From: Lelliottia sp. JS-SCA-14 | Lineage (GTDB): Bacteria; Pseudomonadota; Gammaproteobacteria; Enterobacterales; Enterobacteriaceae | Assembly (NCBI RefSeq): GCF_035593345.1 | Contig: NZ_CP141607.1 | Location: forward strand, 1-64,000 | Reading direction: 5' to 3' | DNA: 64,000 nucleotides | Shown here: piece by piece, positions 1-8,350 of the stretch | Layout: the number at the start of each line of letters is the position of its first letter | How positions within the stretch are numbered: position 1 is the stretch's first letter | Notes under the pieces: generated by a model | Seen by the model: only the letters and a program-made list of their open reading frames with translations | Told to the model about the DNA's origin: nothing | The model's database searches: none | Made by a program: the position numbers and the translations under genes

Positions 1-470
1 TGCGGGTCCCATTCAATCAGCAGTGTCTTTGCGTTTAATTGCAAATCAAGAGCAGCAGCAACGGCTATAGCGCCTGATGTAGTACTTTTGCCAGTACCAC
101 CTTTATGGTTCTGAGTAACAATTGCTCGGCTTTGATAGACGTCGCGATATCGAGGATACCCTAGCGCGTCCATGATTTTCTGGACATCCCACCGGGTATA
201 AAGATGGTTCTTATTCTGGTAAATAGGTGCCCCAACGAGTCCTTTGTCTTCAAGCTCAGATAGTATTTTGTTGAAAGTGACTCGTGATTTTCCAAAAAAG
301 TCAGACAGATTCTTTTTGTTCAGGCAATGGTTGTAAATAAGACGGTCAACACCTTCAACACTATCATCTGAAACCGAAACTCTTGACGATGCCATCAGTG
401 ATTCTTTCAGCGAGATTTGTTCGCTCTTCATGCGTTGGCCGACAAGGGCGATCTTTTCAATCAGATTCAT
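1..470 (-). CDS. parA: ParA partition ATPase, N-terminal part (runs off left edge)
   Basis: The first 156 codons of a type Ia partition ATPase are present, starting at the ATG complementary to 468-470. An N-terminal helix-turn-helix region (roughly residues 40-100) is followed by the deviant Walker A motif KGGTGKST at residues 123-130, the hallmark of SopA/P1-ParA proteins. Such proteins bind a partner ParB and the nucleoid to segregate plasmid copies, and repress their own promoter through the N-terminal HTH. The rest of parA and any parB lie beyond base 1. A repeat array begins about 220 bp upstream of the start. The family assignment is strong; function depends on the unseen part. Confidence 0.9.
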   Translation of the reverse strand, partial: MNLIEKIALVGQRMKSEQISLKESLMASSRVSVSDDSVEGVDRLIYNHCLNKKNLSDFFGKSRVTFNKILSELEDKGLVGAPIYQNKNHLYTRWDVQKIMDALGYPRYRDVYQSRAIVTQNHKGGTGKSTTSGAIAVAAALDLQLNAKTLLIEWDP

Positions 471-499
471 TTTTCCAATCCCTCTAACCTTAGATTTGT

Positions 500-560
500 T
501 TTTAAACGCATATGTGTAAACTTTACGTATAATGCGTTCATTTTCTATATATGCGTATAA
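500..560 (-). promoter_or_regulatory. Probable parA promoter/operator
   Basis: This AT-rich stretch just upstream of parA carries inverted and direct copies of a short motif (ACGCATATG at 506-514 and its relatives ATAATGCGT and ATATGCGTATA). Such clustered half-sites fit an autoregulatory ParA operator, as known for type Ia par operons. The motif is seen; the role is inferred from position. Confidence 0.4.
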
Positions 561-693
561 GTGTACAGGTAATAATCATTAGGCGCTAACATTCTGTGTT
601 CGATTTAGCTGATTTTTCGATTCAACGTGCATTTATTGGTGCTCAAATTTTATGTGTTCATCGCTTTGAAATTTGCAATGTGCATGCGATTAG

Positions 694-1310
694 TTTGGCG
701 ATTAAGGGGGTTAAACGGTGCTGAGGCAGGCATAACTTCCGAGGGTAGGTCTGGCGATTAAGGGGGTTAAACGGTGCTGAAGCAGGCATAACTCCCGAGG
801 GCCGGTCTGGCGATTAAGGGGGTTAAACGGCGCTGAGGCGGGCATAACTCCCGAGACCGGTCTGGCGATTAAGGGGGTTAAACGGCGCTGAGGCGGGCAT
901 AACTCCCGAGACCGGTCTGGCGATTAAGGGGGTTAAACGGCGCTGAGGCGGGCATAACTCACGAGACCGGTCTGGCGATTAAGGGGGTTAAACGGTGCTG
1001 AGGCGGGCATAAGTCCCGAGGGCTGGTCTGGCGATTAAGGGGGTTAAACGGTGCTGAGGCGGGCATAACTCCCGAGGGCTGGTCTGGCGATTAAGGGGGT
1101 TAAACGGTGCTGAGACAGACATAACTCCCGAGGGCCGGTCTGGCGATTAAGGAGGTTAAACGGTGCTGAGGCAGACATAACTCCCGAGGGCTGGTCTGGC
1201 GATTAAGGGGGTTAAACGGTGCTGAGACAGACATAACTCCCGAGGGCCGGTCTGGCGATTAAGGGGGTTAAACGGCGCTGGGGAGGGAAAAATTCTTGAG
1301 GCCGGTCTGG
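694..1310. repeat. Tandem array of eleven 55-56 bp repeats, candidate centromere or iterons
   Basis: Eleven near-identical direct repeats share the core GGCGATTAAGGGGGTTAA. Cores start at 697, 753, 809, 864, 919, 974, 1030, 1086, 1142, 1198 and 1254, so the period is 56 bp (55 bp in three middle units), and a degenerate twelfth copy begins near 1309. Variation is confined to a few positions (for example ggcgctgag versus ggtgctgag). There is no spacer diversity, so it is not a CRISPR. Placement upstream of parA suggests a parS/sopC-like centromere; an iteron role is the alternative. The repeats are seen; the role is inferred. Confidence 0.85.
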
Positions 1311-1436
1311 TTACTAAGGTGAGGGTAAGTGGCGGTTAATAGGATAGTGTCCGCCATGAAAAGTGTAGATCTATCTGAATCACCAGTGTGGGTGATTTTC
1401 GACCACAATCTTAAACCAAATATAAATTCTATGATT

Positions 1437-2711
1437 TTAAGATATGCGCGCTATCGGAATATCACTCCACCGGGTGGTGTATGCAGGAAAAAGCATCTCT
1501 CTCTTCATTTGCCATTCCGGTGCAATCCCCCTGCCGGCAAACCATACCTTACCCATCCCAGAATGATTAATCTGATCCAGCACTTTCATTAGCTGATCGC
1601 TATCGGCATGGGGCTGAACTTCATCGAACAGATTCAGCTGTGATATGCCCGTCGGTGTAAAATCATTAAGCATAATTCCTGCTTTTGCAAATCGATGCCC
1701 CTCTCGCCAGATTCGATCAAGGGCTTTCATCGCTGCAGCAATAATGTCTCTTGTATCACGAGTAGGCGTCAGTAACTTTTCACTGGCTACATTCCCATAG
1801 TAGGGTTCGTTAATAGCGAAAGGCGATGTTTTGACGAACACCGAAATATGGCGGCAGTACTGACGCTCTCCACGGAGCTTTTCTGCAGCGCGCTCTGCGT
1901 ACTGACATACTGCCTGTCTCATCGACTCATACGTTGTAATTCGCTCTCCGAACGATCTGCTGCAGATGATTTGCTGTTTAGCCGGTGGAGCTTCTTCCAG
2001 ACTGATGCAGGATTCGCCGTTAAGCTCTCTGGCCGTACGCTCAAGAACAACGGAGAAGTTGCGCCGTATAAAAGAGGGATTCGCCTGTGCCAGCTGCAGT
2101 GCTGTGGTGATCCCCATTGTGGCCAGCTTTTTCGCTATACGATTTCCTACACCCCAGACTTCCGCTACAGGTTGCAACGATAACAGCTTCTCGGTACGGC
2201 GACGGTTATTCGGTGTTAAGACCAGAACACCACGAAACTGTGGCCATTCCTTAGAAGCCCACTGGGCGCTTTTAGCTAACGTTTTGCTGGGACCACCTCC
2301 AACTCCAATCGTCAGACCGGTCCCGGATTTGACGTGTTCGCGCAGCTGATGTCCAAACACCTCATAGTCTATACAGCTGTCAATACCACTGATGTCGAGA
2401 AACATTTCATCAATCGAATATTGCTCCACTCGGGGGGCCATTTCTTCAATATGGGCCATGACTCTGTTAGACAGGCTCGCATAAAGCTCATAATTACTGG
2501 AAAAAACATGAACCTTTTCCGTGAGCTGGGCATGTTTAAGCTGGAACCACGGCATTCCCATTTTTATATTTTGTAGCTTTGCGGGCCCGTTCCTGGCAAT
2601 TACACAGCCATCGTTGTTGCTCAAAACGACGATGGGTTTGCCGCGTAAGTCAGGCCGGAAAACGCTTTCGCAGGAGGCGTAAAAACTGTTTACGTCGGCA
2701 AGAGCGAACAT
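1437..2711 (-). CDS. umuC: UmuC/MucB-type Y-family DNA polymerase V catalytic subunit
   Basis: This 424-residue protein opens with the Y-family polymerase motif DVNSFYASCE and carries the second acidic motif SIDEMFLDIS near residue 100, which together supply the metal-binding catalytic acids. Helix-hairpin-helix and little-finger regions follow. Near the C-terminus the segment QLNLFDE matches a beta-clamp binding motif. Full length for the UmuC/MucB/ImpB family. It is the catalytic part of an error-prone translesion polymerase active with processed UmuD. Its ATG overlaps the umuD stop by one base (TGATG), so the pair is translationally coupled. Confidence 0.96.
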   Translation of the reverse strand: MFALADVNSFYASCESVFRPDLRGKPIVVLSNNDGCVIARNGPAKLQNIKMGMPWFQLKHAQLTEKVHVFSSNYELYASLSNRVMAHIEEMAPRVEQYSIDEMFLDISGIDSCIDYEVFGHQLREHVKSGTGLTIGVGGGPSKTLAKSAQWASKEWPQFRGVLVLTPNNRRRTEKLLSLQPVAEVWGVGNRIAKKLATMGITTALQLAQANPSFIRRNFSVVLERTARELNGESCISLEEAPPAKQQIICSRSFGERITTYESMRQAVCQYAERAAEKLRGERQYCRHISVFVKTSPFAINEPYYGNVASEKLLTPTRDTRDIIAAAMKALDRIWREGHRFAKAGIMLNDFTPTGISQLNLFDEVQPHADSDQLMKVLDQINHSGMGKVWFAGRGIAPEWQMKREMLFPAYTTRWSDIPIARIS

Positions 2712-3145
2712 CAGCCTGCATTCCGGGTTTTATGAATGAACGACATCACCACACCAAAAACCTGCAGATGTTCTGGATCAGGGTAAAGGGTAGGGTAGGC
2801 AGGGTTCATCGGTTGCAGGGCCAGCTGAGGAGTCAGCAACAGTCTCTTAACTGTGAATTCACCGTCAATTTCAGCGATGACGATATCCCCATGCATTGCC
2901 CGCTCCGCTTTATCCACGATCATCAAATCACCACTGTGCAGCCCAAGATCATTCATTGAGTCACCCAGGGCCCGGACAAAGTACGTGGAGCTGCGCCGCC
3001 GGATACAGTAGTCGTTCAGATCGAGTTCTGCTTCGGTGTAATCGGCAGCCGGCGACGGGAAGCCGGCCGGGCAGCACTCTGTATAGAGTGGTGCAGTTTG
3101 GGTTTCCGGAGTGGATGTCGGTGTGATGAATCGCAGCATAGTCAA
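2711..3145 (-). CDS. umuD: UmuD/MucA-type SOS mutagenesis protein
   Basis: This 144-residue S24 peptidase-fold protein undergoes RecA-stimulated self-cleavage and then partners UmuC. The likely cleavage bond is Ala27-Gly28 (CPAGFPSPA), of the MucA Ala-Gly type. The catalytic serine is Ser63 in GDSMNDLG and the lysine is Lys100 in EFTVKRL. An in-frame ATG two codons downstream is an alternative start. A LexA box lies 13 bp upstream. With umuC it forms a typical plasmid SOS mutagenesis operon. Confidence 0.95.
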   Translation of the reverse strand: MTMLRFITPTSTPETQTAPLYTECCPAGFPSPAADYTEAELDLNDYCIRRRSSTYFVRALGDSMNDLGLHSGDLMIVDKAERAMHGDIVIAEIDGEFTVKRLLLTPQLALQPMNPAYPTLYPDPEHLQVFGVVMSFIHKTRNAG

Positions 3146-3157
3146 CCTTCAAAATAT

Positions 3158-3177
3158 TACTGTTTATTTATCCAGTA
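3158..3177. promoter_or_regulatory. LexA-binding SOS box of umuDC
   Basis: The 20-bp TACTGTTTATTTATCCAGTA has the CTG-N10-CAG arrangement and AT-rich centre of an E. coli LexA operator, and sits just upstream of umuD. It should place umuDC under SOS control. Confidence 0.85.
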
Positions 3178-3214
3178 TATCAGGGCGTAGAGATTATTCC
3201 AGACCCCTTAAGAT

Positions 3215-3343
3215 GCTCAGATTGAGCTGATTAATACGCTGAAATATCGATATTAATCATTTTTAGGTGTTTTGATTAGCTCAAATTGAGCTAAATATAT
3301 TTACATGAATGGTTTTTGGTGTATCATTTAACTCAATTTGAGC
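3215..3343. promoter_or_regulatory. Three palindromic stb operator/centromere sites
   Basis: Three copies of a 13-bp palindrome lie upstream of parM: GCTCAGATTGAGC (3215-3227), GCTCAAATTGAGC (3279-3291) and ACTCAATTTGAGC (3331-3343), starting 64 and 52 bp apart. In type II (ParM) systems the upstream region is both promoter-operator and centromere bound by the ParR-like adaptor. The palindromes are seen; use as the StbB binding site is inferred. Confidence 0.7.
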
Positions 3344-3372
3344 GCAACTAAAATTCCAAAATGAGGAACATG

Positions 3373-4341
3373 ATGAACGTTTACTGCGATGATGGTTCCA
3401 CCAACGTAAAACTGGCCTGGTTTGCTGATGACAAGCTGAAGACTTCGCTCTCTCCAAATTCTTTCCGTCATGGCTGGAAAGTCGATTTCGGTGGCACGGC
3501 GTTTAACTACCGGGTAGGGGCACTGAAATACACCTGGGACAGCGTAAGCCGGGATGCGGTGTCGACCACGAATGTGGAGTATCAGTACGGGGATCTTAAT
3601 CTTCTTGCTGTGCACCATGCTTTACTGAACAGTGGGCTGCCTCCACAGCCTGTGACGCTGACCGTTACACTCCCACTGAGCGAGTACTATGATCATGACT
3701 GTCAGAAAAACGAGGAAAACATCCGCCGTAAAAAGGAAAACCTGCTGCGTGCCATCGAGCTCAACAGAGGCGAGGCTTTCACGGTTAATGATGTCATCGT
3801 GATGCCGGAATCCTTGCCGGCAGCGTTCAGCCGCCTGGCAGAACTGAAGCCGGGACCTGGTGAGACTACGCTGATTATTGACCTCGGTGGCACCACGCTG
3901 GATGCCGGTGTCATTGTGGGTCAGTTTGAAGATATCAGCGCCGTGCACGGTGACCCGTCTGTCGGGGTTTCTCAGGTCACCCGGGCTGCGCAGGCAGCAC
4001 TGCGTTCTGCAGACAGTGAAACAAGTCCGCTGATCGCAGACCAGATTATTCGCGGGCGAAAAGATCGTGCATTTCTCGACAGCATCATTAATGATGCATC
4101 CAGAATTGACTATGTTATTGACAAAATTGAAGAAGCAATCGGGTCTCTGGGTGCCCGGGTTGTCAGTGAACTGACCCGCTTCAGAAGCGTGAATCGCGTG
4201 CTGCTTACCGGTGGTGGCGCACCGTTGATTGAAGGGGCCATCCGCCAGGCCTGGCCACTTGCAGCGGATCGCATCGAGATTATTTCCGATCCCCAACTGG
4301 CCCTGGCTCGTGAGATTGCGCTTTATCAGAAAGAGGACTGA
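3373..4341 (+). CDS. parM: ParM/StbA actin-like plasmid segregation ATPase
   Basis: About 320 residues of the actin/Hsp70 fold family. Phosphate-1 motif DDGSTNVKL is at the N-terminus, phosphate-2 motif IIDLGGTTLDAGVI near residue 165, and the adenosine motif LLTGGGAPL near residue 275. ParM polymerises into filaments that push plasmid copies apart, using the downstream adaptor bound to the centromere. The ATG at 3373 gives an N-terminus like ParM of R1 and has AGGA six bases upstream; in-frame ATGs at 3361 and 3370 are possible. The stop is two bases before the next gene. Confidence 0.94.
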   Translation: MNVYCDDGSTNVKLAWFADDKLKTSLSPNSFRHGWKVDFGGTAFNYRVGALKYTWDSVSRDAVSTTNVEYQYGDLNLLAVHHALLNSGLPPQPVTLTVTLPLSEYYDHDCQKNEENIRRKKENLLRAIELNRGEAFTVNDVIVMPESLPAAFSRLAELKPGPGETTLIIDLGGTTLDAGVIVGQFEDISAVHGDPSVGVSQVTRAAQAALRSADSETSPLIADQIIRGRKDRAFLDSIINDASRIDYVIDKIEEAIGSLGARVVSELTRFRSVNRVLLTGGGAPLIEGAIRQAWPLAADRIEIISDPQLALAREIALYQKED

Positions 4342-4343
4342 CT

Positions 4344-4997
4344 GTGCCTGCCGGCAAATATTCGCTCTACCTGTATCAAGATGACTGCCGTGACATGCAG
4401 ACCCGGGAAACCATCGAGGGGGTTTCCCAACCGCTGCGCGGTGAGTTCCTGCGCGCCACGGCAATTTCCGGAGCGGTGTTGTACCGTATCGATGTGCGGC
4501 TGCCGGCTGCACTGGCATCACTGTTTGTCAGCCCGCTGTTGCCCGGGCAACTGACAGGCCTGTTGTCACTGTTGTCCGGTAACGGGGCTGCAGCTGCGGG
4601 GGAGGGGGCTGATGTTCTTTATTCCTGGAAAGCCGGGAAATATTCAGGCTCTGCTGAGCGGCGTCGCTTTAATCTGATCCTGAACGACGATGAGAGTTCA
4701 ACGTTGCTGACGCAGCTGCTTGATGATGCCTCGAGCCGGCAACGTGGAACATTACTCCGTGAACTGGTGATAGCCGGGTGCGCACTGCATGATCTGGACA
4801 GCCGTTTTCCACGACTGTTGTCCAGCATGCCGGAACCACCGGCAACAATCGATGAGCTGAGTTTGCTGGCTGGTAAACTTCTGGGTCAGGCGGCGCCGGT
4901 GAAGCCGCCTGAAAACATCGATGCAGCTGCCGCTCCCGTCGTGGAGCCCGCAACTGGCCGGGATGTCCTCCGGCAAAATATGAAGAAACTGCTGTAA
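4344..4997 (+). CDS. stbB: StbB/ParR-like plasmid partition adaptor
   Basis: This 217-residue protein starts at a GTG two bases after parM, so the two are translationally linked. It has no strong catalytic motif. It is mostly helical, with an acidic and alanine/proline-rich C-terminal tail that ends in basic residues (NMKKLL). Position and size fit the DNA-binding adaptor of the stbAB type, expected to bind the three palindromes upstream of parM and cap the filament. It is longer than R1 ParR (about 117 residues), so it belongs to a divergent subgroup. The assignment rests mainly on context. Confidence 0.7.
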   Translation: MPAGKYSLYLYQDDCRDMQTRETIEGVSQPLRGEFLRATAISGAVLYRIDVRLPAALASLFVSPLLPGQLTGLLSLLSGNGAAAAGEGADVLYSWKAGKYSGSAERRRFNLILNDDESSTLLTQLLDDASSRQRGTLLRELVIAGCALHDLDSRFPRLLSSMPEPPATIDELSLLAGKLLGQAAPVKPPENIDAAAAPVVEPATGRDVLRQNMKKLL

Positions 4998-5011
4998 ATC
5001 TCCTGTCCTGA

Positions 5012-5047
5012 GAGCGTGCAATGCCGTCAGATGGCGTATTGCACGGC
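5012..5047 (+). terminator. Hairpin terminator after stbB
   Basis: An imperfect long stem built on GTGCAATGCC paired with GGCGTATTGCAC lies 15 bp after the stbB stop. Only a weak T-rich tail follows, so termination may be partial. Confidence 0.5.
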
Positions 5048-5692
5048 TCTTATCACACCTTCTCCTGTGCTCTTTGTTCTCTGCATGTGACCTGTACCGA
5101 ACCGGTAACAGACACAACCGACTGGTTGAATAGTGAGCAGTGAAGTTCGCACTGCAGGGAATGGACTCTGCAGCTGCTTATCCACAGGCTGTCCTGCCGA
5201 TTACTGACCTGCTTTGTGGACAAGTCATCGCAGATAATTTCCCGTCAGCAGTGCACCTGCGGTCGTAGCCATTTTTTGCGCCTGCAGCTGCCGTTCCGGC
5301 ATCGCTCTTTCACTGGCCACCTTCGGCGGCCGCTAAGGAAAGCCGGTGAACCGGCCTGTCCGCACCTCCGTATGCCGGGACTCCGTAGATGCCTGTCTGA
5401 CGCGCCCCGATGCGCCATGTAGTCGGCGCACCTGCCTGCAGCGACGTGTTTTCCACTTTATTCCCGGCTCCTGGCAGCGGCTGACGCCGTGCCCTGTACA
5501 CTAACCCGGGCCGCGTTGCCAACAAGGCACGTTGCTCTCCCGTACTCACCCGTTCGCAGCATTCCGGCACATTCAGTCCGGAATGCTTTGCGCTGCGGCT
5601 TGCGTCGGGGCCTTGTTTTCACCGCTCTACTCCCGGGTTGTTTCCCGGTCACGGCGTAGCCGGATCGAGATAACTTTAACCGAGGAGTAAAC
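5048..5692. other. GC-rich non-coding leading-region spacer
   Basis: No convincing gene lies in these 645 bp. The block holds local hairpins (for example GCATTCCGG at 5559-5567 paired with CCGGAATGC at 5578-5586) and the short string GCCCTGTACAC at 5491-5501, which recurs at 11139-11149 ahead of the ssb remnant. The shared string suggests a family of structured regions ahead of leading-region genes. Confidence 0.5.
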
Positions 5693-6628
5693 ATGCCTAA
5701 CTGGTGCTGCAACCGACTTTCTTTCACTGGCCATGCTGATGACATTGCCCGTCTCCATCGTCTGGCCAATGCCGAATTTACCCCGTGGCATCGCATTGCC
5801 GTTATGCAGGGCATACAGCTCTTTTGTGCAGGCGCTGCCGGGTTGTTGCAGGTAACGGAAGAGTCCGAATACGCGCCATACCCGGCGCTCATCGCGAGTG
5901 GCCGAGGCGTCATTTCACCTGAGAACCTCGCCTTTACCCGCTGGTTCGGGTTGCTGAAAACCTGCATCCGGCTTGATGAGGCCAGCTGCAGCCAGTTGCA
6001 TCAGCTGTGGCTCGACAGCGGAATTCAGCATCGCCTCTGGGAAACGCTGAATGATGAACAGCAGAGCGTAATCAGCACTCTCTACAACCGTAAGCACAGC
6101 GACTGGCATGGCATGTTTGCGCGCAATGATGCCGGGGAGTGGTGGGACAAACTTTGTCGAGGTGACGGGAAAGAGAGCGAAATACAGCCGCTCGACCTGC
6201 GTATGGTTGTGCCGGTACGCCTGGATATCGAAATCAATGGCTTTAACGGCGGGGTGCTTGAAGGTATTCCGTCATCGTACAGCGAGTACATAGCGCTGTT
6301 CGGCGTGAAATGGCCAGTCGGTTACGAGCTGAATGTGTCCTTCCACAGCGAAACATGCATCCAGATTGATTTCGATACGCCGTGGAGCGCACCGAATGAT
6401 GACGTTCTGGCAGAGATGAGCCAGCAGTTCAACTGCACCCTTGAGCACTGGTACGCCGGGCAGGGCTGTGACTTCTGTGGGTACGGTCACTTCGAGGCGG
6501 GCGAAAAAACGGAAGAACTGATCGATTCGCTTGTCTGGGAGGATATCGACTGCGATGAAGAGGAGCGCTACGCCGGGGTTATTGGTCCTGAGTGGATTAT
6601 CAACAATGTGGCCAACTTCGGCGGCTGA
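5693..6628 (+). CDS. DUF1281 / Api92-like plasmid leading-region protein
   Basis: The N-terminus MPNWCCNRLSFTG is the signature of the DUF1281 (Api92-like, ferredoxin-like fold) family, common in the leading regions of F-like plasmids and in some phages. At 311 residues it is full length, with an acidic C-terminal part containing CDFCGYGHF. The ATG is preceded by GAGGAG at good spacing. No biochemical function is established. It heads a same-strand series running to klcA, the order seen in leading regions that enter the recipient first during conjugation. Confidence 0.85.
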   Translation: MPNWCCNRLSFTGHADDIARLHRLANAEFTPWHRIAVMQGIQLFCAGAAGLLQVTEESEYAPYPALIASGRGVISPENLAFTRWFGLLKTCIRLDEASCSQLHQLWLDSGIQHRLWETLNDEQQSVISTLYNRKHSDWHGMFARNDAGEWWDKLCRGDGKESEIQPLDLRMVVPVRLDIEINGFNGGVLEGIPSSYSEYIALFGVKWPVGYELNVSFHSETCIQIDFDTPWSAPNDDVLAEMSQQFNCTLEHWYAGQGCDFCGYGHFEAGEKTEELIDSLVWEDIDCDEEERYAGVIGPEWIINNVANFGG

Positions 6629-6685
6629 CCGGGAGGAGGGCGGGGAAACCCGCCCGGAACAGGTATGCAAAAAGCAGAGGTCTCA

Positions 6686-7018
6686 ATGAACTGGTTAGCC
6701 AGCTTTACTGTCCGGGTGACAGAAACTGAAATCGATACGCACCACATTATCTCCGCCGACAGCGAACAGCTGGCCGAACGGGGTGTTCAGGAGATGGGGC
6801 GCACATGGTGGGAAATGTTGGAGGAAGAAGTGGATGGCTGCTGCTGGCGGTTTCCTGAAGGTGAGGTGAGCTATTTCTCGCTGGTTCCGCTGGCTGATGT
6901 CGAAACCCGCATCCTGCTGGATTTGAAGTTTCTCGATCGGTGGTGTGTGACAGTGTCACAGGAAACACCCCGGATTTGCGATGTGTATGGCTGTCACTGG
7001 AGCTATTTCCGGCGATAA
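6686..7018 (+). CDS. Small plasmid leading-region protein, function unknown
   Basis: This 110-residue acidic, tryptophan-rich protein is not assigned to a family. An in-frame ATG at 6665 would add seven residues, but the ATG at 6686 has AGAGG upstream and gives the more natural start MNWLASFTV. It sits 57 bp after the DUF1281 gene and is followed at once by a strong terminator, so the two probably form a unit. No signal peptide or membrane segment is visible. Confidence 0.65.
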   Translation: MNWLASFTVRVTETEIDTHHIISADSEQLAERGVQEMGRTWWEMLEEEVDGCCWRFPEGEVSYFSLVPLADVETRILLDLKFLDRWCVTVSQETPRICDVYGCHWSYFRR

Positions 7019-7025
7019 AAAGGAG

Positions 7026-7060
7026 GGTATCAGGCGAGAGGCTGCCTGATACCGCTTTTT
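7026..7060 (+). terminator. Rho-independent terminator
   Basis: A perfect 10-bp stem (GGTATCAGGC at 7026-7035, GCCTGATACC at 7044-7053) is followed by GCTTTTT. It closes the DUF1281 unit. Confidence 0.9.
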
Positions 7061-7398
7061 CCCGACAAAATGGATGTCGCTGCGCTCCTTTTTTACCCGC
7101 TCCCCTCGAGGGGTTTCAACTGCCTGGTGCCAGTGTGCAACGACCGTCGTTTAAGGGACGGGCGTTTTTTCCGCGGCTGTTCCGCGCCAGTGATATTTTG
7201 CGCGAACCAGCCGCATTTTATAAGGCGCGCCCTTCAAGCCACTTTCGCGGCATATCCTCGCCGCCAGAAGATGCGGCTGCGGTATTCCACGGTTGGCCTG
7301 ACCCTTCTCCGGTCGTTGCGTACTTGCCCCAGGCAGCAGGGAACGGGGACCACAAGGGTCCCCTCCTGTCGCCCCATGCCACCGCAGGAGGGCTTGTT
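7061..7398. other. Non-coding spacer before the methylase gene
   Basis: I see no supported gene here. The methylase frame is open upstream to 6940, but that extension has no family resemblance and overlaps the preceding gene and terminator, so it is treated as chance. Confidence 0.5.
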
Positions 7399-8079
7399 AT
7401 GTCACGATTCATCCAGGGCAATTCCGTCCAGATTATGTCCACATTCCCGAACAAATCCGTCGATTTCATTCTGACCGATCCGCCGTACCTCGTCGGCTTT
7501 CGCGACCGCCAGGGGCGCACGATCGCCGGTGATGTGACCGACGAATGGTTACAACCGGCGTGCCGCGAAATGTATCGCGTACTCAAAGACGACTCGCTTA
7601 TGGTCAGTTTCTACGGCTGGAACCGCGTGGACCGTTTTCTGGCCGAGTGGAAAGCCGCCGGGTTTAAAGTGGTCGGCCACCTGGTCTTCACCAAAAGCTA
7701 CTCCTCCAAAAAAGCCTATGTCGGCTACCGCCATGAGTGCGCTTATCTGCTGGCAAAAGGCCGTCCGCGTCTGCCGGACAACCCGCTGCCGGATGTGATG
7801 GAGTTTAAGTACACCGGCAACCGTCACCACCCGACAGAAAAGCCTGTCACCAGCCTGCAACCGTTGATCGAGAGCTTCACACATAAGAACGCCATCGTTC
7901 TCGATCCGTTTGCTGGCTCAGGCTCTACGTGCGTCGCCGCCGCACAGGCCGGCCGCCGTTACATCGGGATTGAGCTGCTGCCGGAGTACCACCGGGCCGG
8001 GGTGAATCGCCTTGCCGCTGTTGCGCGCGCGATGCTCCAGCCCGCCGCTAACGACGCGTATCTGCCGGAGGCCGCGTAA
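7399..8079 (+). CDS. Plasmid DNA adenine/cytosine-N4 methyltransferase
   Basis: This 226-residue S-adenosylmethionine-dependent methylase has catalytic motif IV as DPPY near residue 30 (LTDPPYLVGF) and the AdoMet-binding motif I as FAGSG near residue 175 (VLDPFAGSGSTC). That order is the beta arrangement of N6-adenine or N4-cytosine amino-methylases. No restriction endonuclease is nearby, so it is an orphan modification enzyme of the kind carried in F-like leading regions. The start at 7399 follows GGAGG. The stop overlaps the next start (TAATG). The modified sequence cannot be read from the gene. Confidence 0.92.
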   Translation: MSRFIQGNSVQIMSTFPNKSVDFILTDPPYLVGFRDRQGRTIAGDVTDEWLQPACREMYRVLKDDSLMVSFYGWNRVDRFLAEWKAAGFKVVGHLVFTKSYSSKKAYVGYRHECAYLLAKGRPRLPDNPLPDVMEFKYTGNRHHPTEKPVTSLQPLIESFTHKNAIVLDPFAGSGSTCVAAAQAGRRYIGIELLPEYHRAGVNRLAAVARAMLQPAANDAYLPEAA

Positions 8080-8300
8080 TGAATTATGCAGGTCTGGAAG
8101 ATCTCCGCACGGACGTGGCGAGCCTGGCAAACACCATGTGCGACCTGCGTACCACCCTGAACGCGCTGGAACGCCGTTACCGGTTTGATTCTGAGGCACT
8201 GGCAGAGCGCCTGGCCCGTCAGACCTTATGCCGTGCCAACGTGCTGTTTATGCAGGCCTATAACGAAATCCTTGAGCTGGACGCCTGCTTTAAAGACTGA
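8079..8300 (+). CDS. Small protein coupled to the methylase, function unknown
   Basis: A 73-residue, mostly helical, charged protein whose ATG overlaps the methylase stop codon (TAATG), implying translational coupling. It has no recognised domain. The heptad-like spacing of leucines in the first half suggests a short coiled coil. It may be an accessory to the methylase or simply a passenger of the leading-region operon. Confidence 0.65.
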   Translation: MNYAGLEDLRTDVASLANTMCDLRTTLNALERRYRFDSEALAERLARQTLCRANVLFMQAYNEILELDACFKD

Positions 8301-8350
8301 ACCCTGCCGGGGAACTGCCCCCGGCAACCACCTTAACCGGAGATAAAACT

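Noticed and set aside
694..1310. Possible CRISPR array
   Set aside because: The repeat units are contiguous with no unique spacers, and no cas genes are present.
3622..4521. A 299-residue minus-strand frame opposite parM/stbB
   Set aside because: It lies fully antisense to well-supported partition genes and has shadow-frame composition.
6940..7398. In-frame N-terminal extension of the methylase
   Set aside because: It overlaps the preceding gene and a strong terminator, and has no family resemblance. The ATG at 7399 with GGAGG is the natural start.
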